From Planctomycetaceae bacterium (GTDB taxonomy: Bacteria; Planctomycetota; Planctomycetia; Pirellulales; Thermoguttaceae): a DNA stretch of 5,164 nt. Positions 5,164 to 5,164 of this stretch are shown here, one piece after another. The translations under genes were made by a program, and so were the position numbers. Every line of letters begins with the position of its first letter. Position 1 is the stretch's first letter. The stretch is taken from NCBI GenBank assembly GCA_031283515.1, contig JAITBS010000417.1:1-5164 (forward strand). Direction: 5' to 3'. Below the pieces are notes generated by a model. That model was not told the origin of the DNA and did no database searches. It worked only from the letters and a program-made list of their open reading frames with translations.

Positions 5164-5164
5164 G

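Larger units (their letters stand above)
4588..5164. other. AT-rich intergenic region upstream of glgX
   Basis: No frame above 60 codons and no tRNA- or rRNA-like sequence is visible in these 577 bases. Content from left to right: a possible structured glgX leader (4619-4714) with an upstream TATAAT, a more GC-rich island carrying a 48-codon minus-strand frame (4787-4933), a featureless AT-rich stretch (4934-5030), and a dispersed-repeat copy with small hairpins from 5036 to the edge. Confidence 0.7.

Overview
The window reads as a chromosomal stretch of a moderately AT-rich Planctomycetota-like bacterium. That assignment is inference: it rests on the overall look of the galactokinase, the CHPDD-type PIG-L protein and the long GlgX, together with weak Shine-Dalgarno signals and repeat-laden intergenic DNA. 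No rRNA or other taxonomic marker is present.

Layout. Positions 1-885 (+) hold the C-terminal three quarters of a galactokinase (galK) cut by the left edge. Positions 886-1442 are non-coding and unusually structured. A roughly 296-bp imperfect palindrome (934-1229) has near-perfect 24-bp terminal inverted repeats, and its two arms carry matching series of GC-rich hairpins. It is bracketed by copies of a dispersed 'CCGCAGATTACGCAGATT' repeat. Positions 1443-2231 (-) encode a PIG-L/LmbE-family zinc deacetylase. Positions 2232-2394 are a short spacer with a promoter-like sequence. Positions 2395-4587 (-) encode a complete GlgX-type glycogen debranching enzyme (GH13). Positions 4588-5164 are AT-rich and largely non-coding. 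They hold a possible structured glgX leader, a 48-codon open frame that may be a small gene or gene remnant, and another copy of the dispersed repeat at the right edge.

How the genes relate. GalK feeds galactose into the Leloir pathway, and GlgX removes alpha-1,6 branches during glycogen breakdown, so two of the three genes concern hexose storage and use. The PIG-L protein probably removes an acetyl group from an N-acetyl sugar or related substrate, but its target cannot be read from sequence. galK converges on the PIG-L/glgX pair, and the palindromic element sits between the convergent 3' ends. glgX and the PIG-L gene share a strand but are separated by 163 bp with a possible separate promoter, so an operon is not assured.

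No previously undescribed multi-gene system is evident. The most unusual content is the non-coding palindromic element and its nested repeats.
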